The notes under the pieces: model-generated
The model's database searches: none
What the model saw: the letters and a program-made list of their open reading frames with translations, nothing else
What the model was told of the DNA's origin: nothing
Assembly: GCF_900698985.1 (NCBI RefSeq)
Contig: NZ_LR217730.1
Span: 434,001-498,000, forward strand
Reading direction: 5' to 3'
DNA length: 64,000 bases
Source: Erwinia_E haradaeae_B
Lineage (GTDB): Bacteria > Pseudomonadota > Gammaproteobacteria > Enterobacterales > Enterobacteriaceae
Program-made: the position numbers and the translations under genes
Part shown: positions 61,686 through 64,000 of the stretch, piece after piece
How positions within the stretch are numbered: position 1 is the stretch's first letter
Layout: each line of letters opens with the position of its first letter

Positions 61686-63612
61686 GTTTGATACCATTAA
61701 AATCCAATACTTATGACATCACCAATTTTTAACAGGACTATTAGTTGATAATAGAATAGAATGCATGTATTCAATAAATCTGAAAGTTTCGATATTTAGC
61801 GGACAAAATATATTGCATAGATAGTATATGTATTCTTAAATAACTTTATATTAATATGAAAAGTTCAATCAACTATTACAGTCACATTAAAAATCTAGAG
61901 TAAAAGAGAGGTAAAATAATCTAAATCAATAGAGATTAGCTTGTTATTTTTAAAATCAATTAAATTAGCTTAAGTTTGATTTTTTTCATTTATAACATAT
62001 AGAATTTTTATAAAAATAGCAAAGGATCTAATTTATCTAATCTTATGTTAATAAAAATTATAGTCATTATAAATTATAATGTAGGTATATAGTATTCTTC
62101 ATGTATTACACTTTTTTTATCGTTAGATAAAATTATGACGATTAGATATGCATTCATTGAGTACCTCATTTATTATTTTATTTGGTATAATATTATTAGT
62201 TTACCCTCATATGTTTATGTAATATTTTTCTGAATTAACAATATCATTAATATGTTTTTAAGAATAAGGTAAACATAATAGTAAGCATTATTATACTGAA
62301 TACGATTGATTATCTCTCAAGATTATTTATCTTTTGATTATAGTACACAAATATTGATTAAAAATTTTACTCAGTAGATGCGTTTTAAATGTGCTATATT
62401 AAGAAGAGGTAATGTATAATTTTGTGTTAGATTTTTTAATGTTTTATAAATTAACGCTAAAATAGTCACTCAAGGCTGTATAACCTATTTATATTAAAAA
62501 TATAATATTTTCTAGATTTTTGCAGAAGATTTATCACAGGTAATATTTGATATTTTAGAATATCATCCTATCCTATATATAGGATAGGATGATATTCACT
62601 ATTCTAAAACAATACATTATAAAATAAAAAATTATTATTTTATAATATTTAATGATTTAACAATTATTATTAGTTATATGTTCTTCAATAATATCATCAA
62701 TTACTTTTATAAGTTAATAAGTTATTTGAATTTGAATTCTTATTTTGTACGGTTAATAATAATTAGATTTTATATTTAAATACAGATCATAATGTGAGTA
62801 TATGAAATATATATGTATAGCATACTTGAAGTTAAACTAAAAGATTTACAACGCGTTAAATATTAATATTGTAATTTGTATTATTTAATTAGAGAAAGCT
62901 CATCTATAGTTCATAGAGCACGAATAGGATATAATATGTTTTTTAAGTTTTTTGATATTTAAGTCAACTATAATGTTATATATCGTGTATATGAGTGAAG
63001 CGTTTATACTAGAAATAATAATAACTATTTAGTATAGATAAATTTATATTAAACTTAATGTTTCATATTTTTTTATGTTATAAAAAATTTTTCTAAATAT
63101 GCGTTTAGGAGTAATGGCAGTATTACAAACCTTTAGGGTGAGCTGTTGTATTTGATAACGTATTAGATGTATTAACTCAGCGATCTTTTTTATATCATTA
63201 TCACTATATCTAGTATAACTACTAGAGGTGTAATTCATCTTGATATTTTAGTTATATATTATATACTGCATAATAAGTTATTTATATATACTAAAATTTT
63301 CATTATTTCTCATAATAAAAAAATTAATTTTATTAAAATTACATTCACATGCTAAAATACTATCAATGTTTTTTGTATTTTTTTGAAAAAAATACGCATA
63401 ATATTTATTCATATTAGTTTCTTCGGAGAAGAATTTTTACAGAGTGATGTAAAATATATTTTTCTAAAATTTTTTATATTGTATATTTCATGATCATATA
63501 TACACTGAATTTTTTTTGTCACAAGATTTATTATTAATTTTATTAAGTTTTGAGCATAAGTTAAGAGTATTCTAATAATCTAAATATTAGACAGAGGAAC
63601 ATACATTAGATT
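61686..63612. other. Spacer where cyaA and cyaY are expected, with a long palindrome
   Basis: About 1.9 kb. In E. coli the hemC-to-lptM interval holds cyaA (adenylate cyclase, divergent from hemC) and cyaY (frataxin). Neither can be read on either strand. A 40-bp perfect palindrome lies at 62558-62597. A minus-strand frame at 63044-63238 does not resemble CyaY and is not called. Confidence 0.6.
62558..62597. repeat. 40-bp perfect palindrome
   Basis: 62558-62577 is the exact reverse complement of 62578-62597. The centre is TATATATA, and each arm has the C/G-containing block CATCCTATCC or its complement. Just outside, TTTTA (62553-62557) and TAAAA (about 62605-62609) could extend the stem across a bulge. 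It is more GC-rich than its surroundings. Confidence 0.92.
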
Positions 63613-63822
63613 ATGGCAATAAAAATAATTAAAATATTAGTTTTTTTTATTATGATTACCAGTTTGACTGGGTGCGGTCTTAAAGGTTCACCTGATATTT
63701 CCCGTAAACTTATAAAAAACTATTTTCATAATTCCATAAATTATTTTAATTTATGCAAGACTATCAGTGATAGTGTGATTTTGACTACTCTAATTAAGAA
63801 AGACTTAGTACTCACTGAGTAA
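63613..63822 (+). CDS. lptM: LPS-assembly-associated lipoprotein LptM (YifL)
   Basis: Small outer-membrane lipoprotein that in E. coli binds LptD-LptE and promotes native LptD disulfide formation. The protein has 69 residues (E. coli 67). The signal peptide (MAIKIIKILVFFIMITS) leads to a perfect lipobox, LTGC with Cys21, followed by GLKGSPDI, matching LTGCGLKGPLYF. Beyond this the proline-rich E. coli tail is replaced by an unrelated Asn/Ile/Lys-rich sequence. AGAGGA lies at 63593-63598, rather far (14 bases) from the ATG. Immediately upstream of dapF, as in E. coli. The mature N-terminus is the family's most conserved part, so function may be kept. Confidence 0.85.
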   Translation: MAIKIIKILVFFIMITSLTGCGLKGSPDISRKLIKNYFHNSINYFNLCKTISDSVILTTLIKKDLVLTE

Positions 63823-63833
63823 ATAATGCAGCC

Positions 63834-64000
63834 TTGAGTATATCAAAAGTTTATTTTTTAAAAATGCATAGCATTGGCAATGATTTTATGGTCGTTTCAA
63901 CAATTAGGCTAAATATTTATTTTTCAGATTTATTGTGTCGCTTATATAATCGTTACGCCGGAATAGAGTTTAATTGATTACTAATTATCAATCCGTCCGT
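63834..64000 (+). pseudogene. dapF: Diaminopimelate epimerase dapF, interrupted by an in-frame stop (cut by window end)
   Basis: DapF converts LL- to meso-diaminopimelate for peptidoglycan and lysine. The frame reads KMHSIGNDFMVV against KMHGLGNDFMVV in E. coli, continues through SDLLCRLYNRYAGIEFN, then meets TGA at 63975-63977 exactly where E. coli has Gln44 of GVGFDQLLVVEPP. After the stop the same frame goes on with LLIINPS (LLVVEPP), so this is a nonsense mutation, not the end of homology. Other conserved positions have also changed: Gly8 to Ser, Gly41 to Glu, Asp43 to Asn. The usual start codon has become GTT; only a TTG (63834) or the internal ATG (63864) remains. I cannot see the rest, but the gene is very probably inactive. 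Confidence 0.82.

Noticed and set aside
63044..63238. 64-codon minus-strand frame where cyaY would be
   Set aside because: Right place and strand for CyaY, but none of the frataxin pattern (acidic helix, then the strand-rich sheet with conserved Trp) is visible and there is no clear ribosome binding site.
63975..63977. TGA recoding (for example to tryptophan) as an explanation for the dapF stop
   Set aside because: TGA terminates hemC in the ATGA overlap with hemD and also ends folB; tryptophans in conserved proteins are encoded by TGG; and the position is a glutamine in DapF.

Overview
The window looks like a piece of the chromosome of an insect endosymbiont from the Enterobacterales (Gammaproteobacteria). 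Almost every intact protein aligns nearly end to end with its Escherichia coli counterpart. The DNA is strongly AT-rich, worst between genes. Only about 39 kb of 64 kb (about 61%) is covered by 31 intact coding genes. The remainder is long, very AT-rich spacer without recognisable genes, as expected of a genome where many genes have been inactivated and erased but the DNA not yet deleted. I found no insertion sequences, phage genes, CRISPR arrays, rRNAs or tRNAs. The proportions (AT-rich, low coding density, small operons kept but scrambled) would suit a gammaproteobacterial mealybug symbiont of the 'Ca. Gullanella' kind. That identification is a guess; the sequence proves only the broader placement.

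Layout. 1-10 kb: hldE (ADP-heptose synthesis), prlC-rsmJ (oligopeptidase and 16S methyltransferase), orn (oligoribonuclease), sohB (membrane protease). 10-19 kb: cca (tRNA CCA addition), rsmC and holD (divergent, as in E. coli), topA. 21-29 kb: lpxM (lipid A), dapE (lysine/peptidoglycan), then the leuS-lptE-holA operon on the minus strand. 29-36 kb: ligA and lon. 36-43 kb: the macromolecular-synthesis operon rpsU-dnaG-rpoD, with tsaD divergent and folB beyond it. 43-53 kb: argS, trxB, and the pyruvate dehydrogenase operon aceE-aceF-lpd, all minus. 54-57 kb: ubiD-fre. 60-64 kb: hemC-hemD (minus), then lptM and the start of a broken dapF (plus).

Functionally the genes cover DNA replication (DnaG, HolA, HolD, LigA, TopA), transcription (RpoD), translation and RNA upkeep (LeuS, ArgS, TsaD, Cca, RpsU, RsmC, RsmJ, Orn), envelope building (HldE, LpxM, LptE, LptM, DapE), protein turnover (Lon, PrlC, SohB), pyruvate oxidation (AceE/AceF/Lpd), and cofactors (HemC, HemD, UbiD, Fre, FolB). 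The symbiont apparently still makes an outer membrane with lipid A and heptose.

The notable features are signs of reduction inside retained genes. dapF has an in-frame stop at a conserved glutamine. Cca has lost the histidine of its HD phosphohydrolase domain. LigA ends exactly where its BRCT domain should begin. AceF has two lipoyl domains instead of three, the second degenerate. Conserved neighbourhoods also show gaps where plsY and cyaA/cyaY should be. In the spacers there are two long perfect palindromes (54 and 40 bp), a 16-bp-stem bidirectional terminator between lon and rpoD, and a near-identical stop-codon-overlapping hairpin at the ends of hldE and lon. I did not find a new multi-gene system.
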